Positions 1 through 6,967 of a stretch of 23,935 nt of DNA are shown here, piece after piece; position 1 is the stretch's first letter, and each line of letters begins with the position of its first letter. The stretch comes from DATJQA01 sp038057515 (GTDB lineage Bacteria > Patescibacteriota > Minisyncoccia > UBA6257 > 2-01-FULL-56-20). A model generated the notes under the pieces. The model ran no database searches, was not told where the DNA came from, and was given only the letters and a program-made list of their open reading frames with translations. Position numbers and translations under genes: made by a program. Location: assembly GCA_038057515.1 (NCBI GenBank), contig JBBUDB010000004.1:1-23935 (forward strand). The letters run 5' to 3'.

Positions 1-54
1 ATTCTATGAACTAACCGGTGTTGCGCTTGAAAGTTGAATGTACCTCTAACGGGG

Positions 55-84
55 TTGACAATTGCGCGCGTTATATGATACAAT
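55..84 (+). promoter_or_regulatory. Sigma70-type promoter of the 176-aa gene
   Basis: A perfect -35 box TTGACA (55-60) is followed after 18 bp by TACAAT (79-84), five of six matches to TATAAT. Transcription should start near 91, giving a leader of about 40 nt before the gene at 130. No clear operator symmetry is visible. Confidence 0.7.
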
Positions 85-129
85 AACGAGACAAAAGTCG
101 GGAAGGCAATTTCAATAAAAAAGAGTACA

Positions 130-660
130 ATGGAAAGCATGAAAGATACGGCGGCAACCGGTGAGCCGGAAGGCGTTGCGGCGGAGAGTGGTCAGCCCGA
201 GGAGCCGAGCTTCGCTTTTATTATGGAGCTTGTTGGGGTTGGCGCGAACGATTCAGAAAAGATGGCTCAGTATCGCGACGGTTTGGAAAAAGAGATCTCG
301 TCTCGACTGGCGAAGCTTGATAGTGGCGACAGGGTTTGGGGGTGGGACAAGAACAAGGGTTGGACGGGTGACTGGCGAATCTTGGCCAAAACCCAGGACG
401 GGCAGGTGATGATAGAGCGCTTCGTCGAAGGTGGTAGCGGGGACGGTATGGAAAAAGTGAAAGAGACCGCGGTTATCCCCGAAGACGATTTGCGCCGCCG
501 AAACTATCTCTTTAATCTCGTGAACGCCCGCCTCGGAGCCCAAGAGGGAAATCCCTCGGTGGAAATGAATGACATGATAGAGCAAGCAACTATGAAGAAT
601 GCCGCCAATCTCGCCGTCAAAGTCCTCAACGATAAAAAATCAGGCGGCGGGTTAGAGTAG
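130..660 (+). CDS. Uncharacterised 176-aa soluble protein
   Basis: I do not recognise this protein. The first ~25 residues are acidic and low in complexity (rich in E, G, A, P) and probably disordered. Residues ~26-60 look helical. Residues ~65-120 alternate short hydrophobic and turn segments (DRVWGWDKNKGW, WRILAK, VMIERF, AVIPEDDL), which suggests a small beta-barrel or SH3-like fold. The C-terminus is helical. There is no signal peptide or membrane helix. ATG at 130 is used; a second ATG three codons later (139) is an equally possible start and neither has a good Shine-Dalgarno site. The gene is monocistronic, bounded by its own promoter (55-84) and terminator (689-719). It is a real gene by its coding-like composition and signals, but its function is unknown. 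Confidence 0.75.
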   Translation: MESMKDTAATGEPEGVAAESGQPEEPSFAFIMELVGVGANDSEKMAQYRDGLEKEISSRLAKLDSGDRVWGWDKNKGWTGDWRILAKTQDGQVMIERFVEGGSGDGMEKVKETAVIPEDDLRRRNYLFNLVNARLGAQEGNPSVEMNDMIEQATMKNAANLAVKVLNDKKSGGGLE

Positions 661-688
661 GGTGGTTTGAGGCGTGTTTTTCAAAAGA

Positions 689-719
689 GCGCGGCAAGAA
701 CTTCTTGCCGCGCCTTTTT
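689..719 (+). terminator. Rho-independent terminator after the 176-aa gene
   Basis: Stem GCGCGGCAAG (689-698) pairs perfectly with CTTGCCGCGC (704-713) around a 5-nt loop and is followed by CTTTTTG. It lies 29 bp after the stop codon and separates this unit from gyrB. Confidence 0.88.
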
Positions 720-745
720 GGGGCTCTATTTTCCTGATTTTTCGG

Positions 746-775
746 TTGCTTTGGGGACCCATTTTGTGATAAGAT
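746..775 (+). promoter_or_regulatory. Possible gyrB promoter
   Basis: TTGCTT (746-751), an 18-bp spacer and TAAGAT (770-775) give only four matches in each box. The position, just after a terminator and 20-35 bp before gyrB, makes it plausible. Weak evidence. Confidence 0.35.
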
Positions 776-809
776 AAGGGGGCTGGAGCACCGGCTCTTG
801 TTTTGTTTT

Positions 810-2885
810 ATGACCAAAAAGACCAAGGATTTAAAGGATAAAAACGACCTCAAGCAGTCGGCGAGCGCTTCGTACAACGCGAAGGATATTTACGTTTTAG
901 AGGGCCTCGAACCCGTTCGTAAGCGCCCGGGCATGTACATCGGCTCGACGGGCACAGACGGTCTCCATCACCTCGTGTGGGAGGTCGTTGATAACTCGAT
1001 CGACGAGGCGATGGCCGGCCATGCCCATAACATTACCATCGAGCTTCTGCCAAAAAATATCGTGACGGTCGAGGACGACGGCCGCGGCATTCCTGTCGAC
1101 ATCCACAAGCAAACGAAGGTCTCGGCGCTCGAAACGGTCCTCACCACCCTTCACGCGGGCGGTAAGTTCGGCGGCGATTCGTACAAAGTTTCCGGCGGTC
1201 TTCACGGGGTGGGCGTCTCGGTCGTGAACGCGCTTTCGGAGTGGTTGAAAGTCGAGGTGCGCCGCGAGGGAGGACTTTACATGCAGGAATACGAGCGCGG
1301 CAAACCGAAAGCGAAGGTGAGGCGCATTGGCGGGGCCACGGGGACGGGGACGAAGGTATCATTCCTCCCAGACAAAGAAATATTTTCGACGGCGTTGGAT
1401 TTCAACGAGAAGAAGATCATCGACCACCTTCGCCAGCAGGCCTACCTCACAAGAGGCGTGCGCATCAATATACTCGACAAGCGTGTCGCGCCGTTCGCGA
1501 ACTACAGCTTTTATTTCGAGGGCGGTTTGAAGTCCTTCGTGAAGTATCTTGCCCGCGATGAGAAGGCGCTTCAAGAAGAGATATTCCACGCCCAAAAAGA
1601 GCACGAGGGCATGGATATCGAGATCGCCTTCCTTTATGTAGACGACATCGAGACCCGCGAACTTTCCTTTGCGAACAATATATATACGCCAGACGGCGGC
1701 ATGCACCTCACCGGTTTTCGTTCGGCCTTGACGCGCTCTTTGAATAACTACGCCCGCGCGGAAGGATATCTTAAGGAGAAAGATGAAAACCTCACGAGCG
1801 ACGACACGCGCGAGGGGCTAGTGGCCATTCTCTCGATCCGGCTTCGCGAGCCGCAGTTCGAGGGCCAGACCAAAGCCCGTCTGGGGAATCCCGAGGCGCG
1901 CACGGCCACCGAGGCCGTGGCGAACGAAGCCCTCAAGGAATTTTTGGAGAAGCGGCCGCAAGAAGCCAGGCGGATGATAGAAAAAGTCCTTCTGGCCGCG
2001 AAGGCGCGCCTGGCCGCCAAGGCCGCGAAAGACACGGTGCTCCGCAAGGGCGCTTTTGAGGGGCTGACGTTGCCGGGCAAACTTTCTGATTGCTCATCGC
2101 GAAATGCCAGCGAGTCGGAGCTCTTCATCGTTGAGGGAGATTCCGCCGGTGGTTCGGCCAAGGCGGGCCGCGACCGGCGCACGCAAGCGATCCTGCCGGT
2201 CAAGGGAAAAATCTTGAATGTTGAAAAAGCGCGCCTCGACAAGATGCTCGCGAATATCGAGATCCGCTCGGTCGTCGTGGCGCTCGGCACGGCCATCTCC
2301 GACAATTTCGATATGGCGAAGTTACGATATGGCAAGATAATCATCATGTCCGATGCGGACGTCGACGGCGCCCACATCATGACCCTTTTCCTCACGCTCT
2401 TTTATCGCTACTTCCCCCGTCTTGTTGAGGAGGGCCACATCTACATCGCCCAGCCGCCGCTTTATCGCGTTCAGTCGGGCAAAGATATTCGTTATGCCTA
2501 CGCTGATGCGGATAAGGACAAGATCGTGGCGGAGCTTCTAAAACAAAAAGGAGAGAAAGCGGCGGCGAAGAAAAAGCAAAAAGCGGAAAAAGATGGTGAC
2601 TCGGCGACAGAATCAGGCGAGGTCGCGGAGGCGACGACCGAGAGCGAAGGCGGCGAGAAGATCGCTGGCGTCAATATTCAGCGCTACAAGGGTCTTGGCG
2701 AAATGAATGCCGAGCAGTTGTGGGACACGACGATGAATCCGGAGACCCGGACGATGAAGCAGGTGACGATTAACGACGCCGAGAAGGCCGACCGCCTCTT
2801 CAATATCCTTATGGGCGACCAGGTGGAGCCCCGCAAGCAATTTATCCAGGCCCACGCCGCGGCCGTTCGCAACCTTGATATCTAG
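810..2885 (+). CDS. gyrB: DNA gyrase subunit B
   Basis: ATPase subunit of DNA gyrase, which with GyrA introduces negative supercoils into DNA in the cytoplasm. The product is about 691 aa. The GHKL ATPase fold shows EVVDNSIDEA, the DDGRGIP loop and GGLHGVGVSVVNALS. The TOPRIM metal site shows EGDSAGGSAKAGRDR and SDADVDGAHI, and the C-terminal QRYKGLGEMN block is intact. Between TOPRIM and that block (nt ~2535-2655) is a ~40-residue Lys/Ala/Glu-rich insertion that looks like a disordered linker. ATG at 810 is chosen. A TTG at 798 in the same frame lies 9 nt after a GGAG and is a serious alternative that would add MFCF. The gene is not next to dnaA, dnaN or recF here, so this is not the classic origin cluster. 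Gyrase rather than topoisomerase IV is favoured by overall similarity, but parE cannot be fully excluded. Confidence 0.94.
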   Translation: MTKKTKDLKDKNDLKQSASASYNAKDIYVLEGLEPVRKRPGMYIGSTGTDGLHHLVWEVVDNSIDEAMAGHAHNITIELLPKNIVTVEDDGRGIPVDIHKQTKVSALETVLTTLHAGGKFGGDSYKVSGGLHGVGVSVVNALSEWLKVEVRREGGLYMQEYERGKPKAKVRRIGGATGTGTKVSFLPDKEIFSTALDFNEKKIIDHLRQQAYLTRGVRINILDKRVAPFANYSFYFEGGLKSFVKYLARDEKALQEEIFHAQKEHEGMDIEIAFLYVDDIETRELSFANNIYTPDGGMHLTGFRSALTRSLNNYARAEGYLKEKDENLTSDDTREGLVAILSIRLREPQFEGQTKARLGNPEARTATEAVANEALKEFLEKRPQEARRMIEKVLLAAKARLAAKAAKDTVLRKGAFEGLTLPGKLSDCSSRNASESELFIVEGDSAGGSAKAGRDRRTQAILPVKGKILNVEKARLDKMLANIEIRSVVVALGTAISDNFDMAKLRYGKIIIMSDADVDGAHIMTLFLTLFYRYFPRLVEEGHIYIAQPPLYRVQSGKDIRYAYADADKDKIVAELLKQKGEKAAAKKKQKAEKDGDSATESGEVAEATTESEGGEKIAGVNIQRYKGLGEMNAEQLWDTTMNPETRTMKQVTINDAEKADRLFNILMGDQVEPRKQFIQAHAAAVRNLDI

Positions 2886-2920
2886 CCATCATTTTGGTAA
2901 AGTGGCCGTGTTCCTGACTG

Positions 2921-2950
2921 CCGCGCCAGCATCCGGCTTGTCTGGCGGGC
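2921..2950. repeat. Degenerate short palindromic repeat before secE
   Basis: CGCCAG (2924-2929) and CTGGCG (2942-2947) form a 6-bp stem around a 12-nt loop containing ATCCGGCTTG. The wording resembles the CCAGCCTCCGGCTGG hairpin inside serS (10417-10431), so it may be a decayed member of the same family. It occupies the gyrB-secE gap and has no T-tract, so it is not an evident terminator. Confidence 0.45.
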
Positions 2951-2962
2951 GGGCCTGATCGC

Positions 2963-3157
2963 ATGATCAAAAAAATCAAGACATTCTTTGAGGAGGCGCG
3001 GACGGAATTCCGTCACGTGAACTGGCCGACCCGGGCTGAAGCCGCGCGCCTCACCCTGGTCGTCATTGGCCTCTCCCTCGGCATCGCCCTCTTTCTGGGT
3101 GTTTTCGACTATCTTTTCACCTACGCGCTCAAGGCCTTCGTTCTTAAATCTATCTGA
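2963..3157 (+). CDS. secE: Preprotein translocase subunit SecE
   Basis: Small essential clamp subunit of the SecYEG translocon in the cytoplasmic membrane. The 64-aa product is a minimal single-span SecE: an amphipathic N-terminal helix (IKKIKTFFEEARTEFRHVNWP) with the conserved VxWP signature, then one membrane helix at about residues 29-55. This is the usual short form, unlike the three-helix E. coli protein. It is followed 14 bp later by nusG, the classic secE-nusG order, and the two are probably co-transcribed. No Shine-Dalgarno site is visible before the ATG. Confidence 0.93.
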   Translation: MIKKIKTFFEEARTEFRHVNWPTRAEAARLTLVVIGLSLGIALFLGVFDYLFTYALKAFVLKSI

Positions 3158-3171
3158 TTCTCCAACCTAAA

Positions 3172-3735
3172 ATGCCCCAGCAAAGCAGTGACCCCAAAGA
3201 AAGCCAGAACCCGCGTCAGTGGTACGCGGTGCACACCTACTCGGGTTATGAGGAGGCGGTGGCACGCTACTTGAAGCAGCGCGTGGAATCTCTTTCGATG
3301 GAGGATAAGATCTTCCAGATCATCGTACCCAAGGAAAAGAAAATTCGCGTGAAGGGCGGTCGGCGTTCATCGGTCGAAGAGAAGATCTATCCGGGTTACG
3401 TGCTCGTTGATATGGTGCTCGCCGAGGACTCGTGGTACGTGGTGCGTAACACCCCGCGCGTCACCGGTTTCGTGGGCACCGACAACACCACGCCCACGCC
3501 GCTTTCCAAGGAAGAAGTCGACGCCCTGCTTTCGCGCATGGGCAAAGAGGAGAGCCGCTTTAACATGGACTTGCGCATCGGCGACTTGGTGAAGGTGACC
3601 GATGGCCCCTTTAAGGACTACGACGGCAAGGTGGCCGAGATAGACGAAGAGAAGGGCCGCGTGCGCGTCATGGTGCCCGTCTTCGGCCGCGACACGGCCA
3701 TCGACCTTGATTCGCTTCAGGTGAGAAAAGTATAA
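3172..3735 (+). CDS. nusG: Transcription antitermination/elongation factor NusG
   Basis: NusG binds the RNA polymerase clamp and couples elongation to Rho or the ribosome. The 187-aa product has an N-terminal NGN domain (starting QWYAVHTYSGYE near residue 16, with IYPGYVLVDM and VRNTPRVTGFVG) and a C-terminal KOW domain (GDLVKVTDGPFKDYDGKVAEID). Length and domain order are standard. It sits between secE and rplK as in most bacteria. The start is ATG 3172 with no evident Shine-Dalgarno site. Confidence 0.96.
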   Translation: MPQQSSDPKESQNPRQWYAVHTYSGYEEAVARYLKQRVESLSMEDKIFQIIVPKEKKIRVKGGRRSSVEEKIYPGYVLVDMVLAEDSWYVVRNTPRVTGFVGTDNTTPTPLSKEEVDALLSRMGKEESRFNMDLRIGDLVKVTDGPFKDYDGKVAEIDEEKGRVRVMVPVFGRDTAIDLDSLQVRKV

Positions 3736-3836
3736 ACAACGAGATAACTAGAGAATAGAAATTAGAAGCGAGATAGCGAATCCGCTTGACGAAAAGCTAT
3801 CGCGCCTATACCCTAATCCTGCATTCATTGATCACT

Positions 3837-4262
3837 ATGGCTAAAGAAATCAAGACAACCCTCAAATTACAGCTCGAAGCCACCAAGGCGAACCCCGCGC
3901 CGCCAGTCGGCACCGCGCTTGGCCCCCACGGCGTGAATATCGCCGAGTTCTGCAAGCAGTTCAACGAAGCCACCAAAGAAATGGCGGGCGACATCGTGCC
4001 GGCGGAAATCACGGTCTACGTCGATCGGAGCTTCACTTTTAAATTAAAAACGCCGCCTGTTGCCTCGCTTCTCAAGAAAGCCGCCGGCATCGAGAAGGGC
4101 GCCGCCAATCCCCTGAAGGACAAAGCGGGCGCGGTTTCGAGGGCGCAGGTCAGAGCGATCGCCGAACGCAAGATGGTGGACCTTAACGCTGACGAGATCG
4201 AGGCCGCGATGCGCATTGTCGAGGGCACGGCCCGCAGTATGGGGATTAAAGTTGAGGGATAA
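3837..4262 (+). CDS. rplK: 50S ribosomal protein L11 (uL11)
   Basis: uL11 binds the GTPase-associated region of 23S rRNA at the base of the L7/L12 stalk. The 141-aa product starts MAKEIKTTLKLQL and carries ANPAPPVGTALGPHGVNI, typical of the family, with the RNA-binding C-terminal domain to residue ~141. The reading frame is open upstream to 3786, but the ATG at 3837 matches the family N-terminus. The 101-bp gap after nusG holds a purine-rich tract with three TAGAxxx heptamers (3749-3769) and a weak TTGACG-TATACC pair (3786-3812), so an internal promoter is possible. The usual next gene, rplA (uL1), is absent; a hairpin and an opposite-strand gene follow instead. Confidence 0.95.
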   Translation: MAKEIKTTLKLQLEATKANPAPPVGTALGPHGVNIAEFCKQFNEATKEMAGDIVPAEITVYVDRSFTFKLKTPPVASLLKKAAGIEKGAANPLKDKAGAVSRAQVRAIAERKMVDLNADEIEAAMRIVEGTARSMGIKVEG

Positions 4263-4284
4263 ATAGTTTCTCCGGAAACGTTCA

Positions 4285-4320
4285 AGCGCCCCAGATGCAG
4301 ATTTGCACTGGGGCGCTTTC
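4285..4320 (+). terminator. Terminator-like hairpin after rplK
   Basis: AGCGCCCCAG (4285-4294) pairs with CTGGGGCGCT (4308-4317). An inner TGCA/TGCA pair extends the stem with one bulge. Only short T runs follow (TTTCGATTTC), so termination may be partial. It closes the secE-nusG-rplK unit just before the convergent small gene. Confidence 0.7.
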
Positions 4321-4324
4321 GATT

Positions 4325-4630
4325 TCACGATGATGGGGTCGGTCGTCGACCCGCGTTGCCGGAGCACGAGCGAGGCGAGCCCGCCTCGCGATCTTTCCTT
4401 TCGCCGCGGAGCATGTCGTAGTGGACCCTCGCGACGGCCAGGAAGATGATCGCCGAGAAAATGATGATCACGACCGCCGACCGCTGGCGAGCGTGGTCGT
4501 CCCGTTTGAGAGCCGCCGCGGCGTCGGGCGTGATGGGCGCGACGAGGATCGTTACGAACGCCGCCACCCCGAGCGCCCAATAAATCGCGCACAAGAGGGC
4601 CTTGAGTAAGTCGCTAATCTTCTCCCTCAT
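4325..4630 (-). CDS. Small two-helix membrane protein (101 aa)
   Basis: Not recognised. The protein has two hydrophobic segments, residues ~11-31 and ~52-67, joined by a polar loop with several Asp and Arg. A basic C-terminal tail (RGERKDREAG onward) is likely cytoplasmic. The start is fixed by a very strong Shine-Dalgarno site, AAAGGAGG, ending 7 nt before the ATG at 4630. An upstream in-frame ATG (4684) has no such site. It is convergent with rplK and divergent from tmk. The strong ribosome site is unlike most genes in this window. It could be a small membrane regulator or envelope protein; no function can be assigned. Confidence 0.72.
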   Translation of the reverse strand: MREKISDLLKALLCAIYWALGVAAFVTILVAPITPDAAAALKRDDHARQRSAVVIIIFSAIIFLAVARVHYDMLRGERKDREAGSPRSCSGNAGRRPTPSS

Positions 4631-4674
4631 CGCTGGGCCTCCTTTCCGCCCGAAATCAGGCGATGCTGTCTCTT

Positions 4675-4703
4675 GTTTAATCAAATATCCGAAGCAATGT
4701 CAA
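4675..4703 (-). promoter_or_regulatory. Possible promoter of the 101-aa membrane protein
   Basis: On the minus strand a perfect TTGACA (plus 4698-4703) is followed after 17 bp by TTAAAC (plus 4675-4680), a poor -10. The -35 is convincing and the -10 is not. Transcript start would be near 4668, giving a leader of about 38 nt containing the Shine-Dalgarno site. Confidence 0.38.
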
Positions 4704-4710
4704 TTTTCCG

Positions 4711-4740
4711 TTGCGCGGGGAAACGCCCGAATGGTAGAGT
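4711..4740 (+). promoter_or_regulatory. Probable tmk promoter with extended -10
   Basis: TTGCGC (4711-4716), an 18-bp spacer and TGGTAGAGT, an extended -10 with hexamer TAGAGT (4735-4740). Transcription would begin near 4747, only about 15 nt before the ATG at 4762, so the mRNA leader is very short and has no Shine-Dalgarno site. Confidence 0.45.
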
Positions 4741-4761
4741 TAAGCGTTAGCACTATTTTTG

Positions 4762-5382
4762 ATGACGAACCACAAAGGAAAATTTATCGTTTTCGAGGGA
4801 CCGGATGGCGGCGGTCATAGTACGCAAGCCGATCTTTTGAAGGAAAATCTCGTGAGCCGCGGATACGACGTGTTGCTGACCGTCGAACCAACGCGAACTG
4901 ATAGCCCGGAGGCGTCGGCAGTTTCGTTAATGATCCGTCAGGTGCTCCAAAAACAGGAAATTCTCGACCCGGCGGAGCTTCAGGTGCTTTTTACCGAGGA
5001 TCGTCGCGAACATCTTGAAACAGTCATCGAACCGGCGCTTAGGGCTGGCAAGGTTGTCATCTCCGATCGTTATTTTTTTTCCACATTCGCGTACGGCTCG
5101 CTTGATGCTGACCTCGAGTGGCTCATTGAACTGAATCGCGAATTTCGCACGCCCGACAAAGCGTTCGCGCTCCTTGTCCGTCCAGAGGTGTATCTGGAGC
5201 GTATTGCTCGACGGGGGACGGGCTCGGAACTTTTCGAAACCCTGCGCAACTTCAGGCGCTTAAACGAAGCTTACCGTGGACTTGCGCAGCGCTTCCCGGC
5301 GCTCGAAATCTTGGACGGCGAGCGACCCATTCCCGAGATCCACGCCGACGTTTTGGCGAAAATGAAAAGTGTTCTAAAATAG
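4762..5382 (+). CDS. tmk: Thymidylate kinase (dTMP kinase) with unusual P-loop
   Basis: Phosphorylates dTMP to dTDP for DNA precursor synthesis. The 206-aa product has the family layout: FIVFEGPDGGGHSTQ near the N-terminus, the EPT motif (42-44), FTEDRREHL (77-85), the SDRYFFSTFAYGS block with the D-R-Y signature (102-104), and a LID region around RRGTGSELF. The P-loop is odd: the position normally held by the catalytic Lys of GxxxxGK[ST] is His19 (G-P-D-G-G-G-H-S-T). The rest of the fold looks intact, so I keep the assignment, but activity or nucleotide preference may differ. ATG 4762 is used; an adjacent TTG (4759) is possible. Confidence 0.86.
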   Translation: MTNHKGKFIVFEGPDGGGHSTQADLLKENLVSRGYDVLLTVEPTRTDSPEASAVSLMIRQVLQKQEILDPAELQVLFTEDRREHLETVIEPALRAGKVVISDRYFFSTFAYGSLDADLEWLIELNREFRTPDKAFALLVRPEVYLERIARRGTGSELFETLRNFRRLNEAYRGLAQRFPALEILDGERPIPEIHADVLAKMKSVLK

Positions 5383-5433
5383 CCCCGTAAAGGCGCTTTG
5401 CGCCCACGAGGCAAGCCCCCTCCCCCAAAAAAT

Positions 5434-5508
5434 ATGCCCAACTACAAAGTGACCATTGGCCTTGAGGTCCCCTCCTTCGTTAAAACTACGGAGGGCAAGC
5501 ACGCTTAA
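5434..5508 (+). pseudogene. Remnant of a second gatB 5' end (24-codon reading frame)
   Basis: ATG at 5434 opens MPNYKVTIGLEV, matching 11 of 12 residues of the real GatB N-terminus (MPTYKVTIGLEV) 76 bp downstream. It then runs into a palindromic repeat and stops at TAA 5506-5508, one base before the gatB ATG. The two 5' ends differ at 7 of about 37 bases, six of them synonymous. A fresh tandem duplication drifting without selection would not show that bias, so the copy probably descends from a diverged gatB. It could still be translated as an upstream reading frame. Confidence 0.75.
5470..5495. repeat. Imperfect palindromic repeat between the two gatB starts
   Basis: CCCTCC (5470-5475) pairs with GGAGGG (5490-5495), and the inner TTCGT/ACTAC arms pair partly. 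The element lies exactly where the truncated gatB copy loses homology. Its GGAGGG ends 14 nt before the gatB ATG, too far for an ideal Shine-Dalgarno site but possibly usable. Confidence 0.6.
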
Positions 5509-5509
5509 C

Positions 5510-6949
5510 ATGCCTACCTATAAAGTAACTATCGGCCTGGAGGTCCATGCCGAGCTTAATACGCGGACGAAGATGTTTTGCGATTCGGTTAACGACCCCG
5601 ACGAGAGCCGCCCGAATACGAACGTTTGCCCGGTTTGCCTGGGGCATCCGGGGGCGTTGCCGACTATCAACAGGCAAGCCGTCGAGTCAGTCATCAAGGT
5701 GGGCCTCGCCATCGGCGCGAAGATAAACGAACTCACGAAGTTCGACCGGAAGAATTATTTTTATCCCGACCTCCCAAAGGGATACCAGATCTCGCAGTAC
5801 GATTTGCCGCTCGTCGTGGGCGGGGAGCTTGCGGGCGTGGCTGTTACGCGCATTCACCTCGAGGAAGACGCGGGAAAGCTTGTCCATTCGGATGACGGTT
5901 CGACGCTCGTTGATTTCAACCGCGCCGGGGTGCCCTTGATGGAGCTCGTCACCGAACCAGTTATTAAGAGCGCCGAGGAGGCGGTACGCTTCATGAAAGA
6001 GCTCCAGCTTATTCTCCGCTACCTCGGCGTTTCAGATGCCGACCTTGAGCGCGGCCAGATGAGAGCCGACGCGAATGTTTCCATTTCGGCAACCGATAAG
6101 CTTGGGATCCGCGCCGAGATCAAGAACCTAAACTCCTTCCGGGCAGTGGCCGATGCGATCGCCTACGAAATTGCGCGGCAAACGAAGATTCTCGAAGAGG
6201 GCGGCAAGGTGGAGCAAGAAACGCGCGGTTGGGACGAAACAAAGCGGAAAACAGAATCCCAGCGCTCCAAGGAGCACGCCCACGACTACCGTTACTTCCC
6301 GGAGCCGGATCTGCCGCCCTTTGAGACCGCCAAGTTTAACCCAGAAGATCTCCGGGCCCACTTGCCGGAGTTGCCGCGGGCAAAGCAGGCGCGATTTGTT
6401 GGTGAGTTCGGCCTTACGGAAGCGCAGGCCGGAGCGCTCATCGAGGACAAGCGCCTGGCGGAATATTTTGAGGAGGCGGCCTCGGAGCTCGCCGAGCGTG
6501 ACGAGACGAACGCTTCGCGACTCGATAAGAGCGAGCAGGAGTTGCTATTTAACTATCTCACGAGCGACCTGGCGGGGCTTTTGAACGAAACAGGAATCTC
6601 GCTTACAGAGTGTAAGGTGAATCCGGCGGAGCTCGCGGCTCTTGTGGATATGATCGTGGACGGGCATATCATGAGCCGTCAGGCCAAAGACATCTTGCGC
6701 AAGATGTTTACGACCGGCGAGAGCGCCGAGACGATTTTGAACGCCGAAGGCCTGCACACCGTTTCTGACGAGGCAGAACTTATGACGATTATCGTTTCTG
6801 TTATCGCCGATAATGAATCTGCCGCCGCTGACTATCGGAAGGGCAAGGTGGCCAGCTTGCAGTTTTTGGTCGGCAAGGCGATGGGCAAGCTGAAGGGGCG
6901 GGGGAATCCCGAGACGCTCAAAAAGCTTTTTGCCGAGACGCTCAAGTAA
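5510..6949 (+). CDS. gatB: Aspartyl/glutamyl-tRNA(Asn/Gln) amidotransferase subunit B
   Basis: tRNA-binding and kinase-like subunit of GatCAB, which converts Glu-tRNA(Gln) and Asp-tRNA(Asn) to the correct aminoacyl-tRNAs. The 479-aa product is normal length. Visible blocks are VTIGLEVHAELNTRTKMFC, NTNVCPVCLGHPGALPTIN, KNYFYPDLPKGYQISQ, HLEEDAGKLVH, DFNRAGVPLMELVTEP and YRYFPEPDLPP, with the helical and YqeY-like tail from about residue 300. Zinc-site cysteines are C24, C40 and C43; the fourth position often seen as Cys (26) is Ser. ATG 5510 is chosen because it gives the conserved N-terminus; the frame is open upstream but unconserved. gatA and gatC are not adjacent. Confidence 0.95.
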   Translation: MPTYKVTIGLEVHAELNTRTKMFCDSVNDPDESRPNTNVCPVCLGHPGALPTINRQAVESVIKVGLAIGAKINELTKFDRKNYFYPDLPKGYQISQYDLPLVVGGELAGVAVTRIHLEEDAGKLVHSDDGSTLVDFNRAGVPLMELVTEPVIKSAEEAVRFMKELQLILRYLGVSDADLERGQMRADANVSISATDKLGIRAEIKNLNSFRAVADAIAYEIARQTKILEEGGKVEQETRGWDETKRKTESQRSKEHAHDYRYFPEPDLPPFETAKFNPEDLRAHLPELPRAKQARFVGEFGLTEAQAGALIEDKRLAEYFEEAASELAERDETNASRLDKSEQELLFNYLTSDLAGLLNETGISLTECKVNPAELAALVDMIVDGHIMSRQAKDILRKMFTTGESAETILNAEGLHTVSDEAELMTIIVSVIADNESAAADYRKGKVASLQFLVGKAMGKLKGRGNPETLKKLFAETLK

Positions 6950-6967
6950 TTATTTCGAGCACCGCAA

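Noticed and set aside
4044..4592. A 182-codon minus-strand frame across rplK and the small membrane gene
   Set aside because: It covers rplK antisense and overlaps the better supported 101-aa gene in another frame; composition is not protein-like.
5434..5508. The short frame before gatB as a dedicated attenuator peptide
   Set aside because: Its first half is simply a gatB N-terminus and its second half a palindromic repeat, so a recombination remnant explains it better, although translation cannot be excluded.
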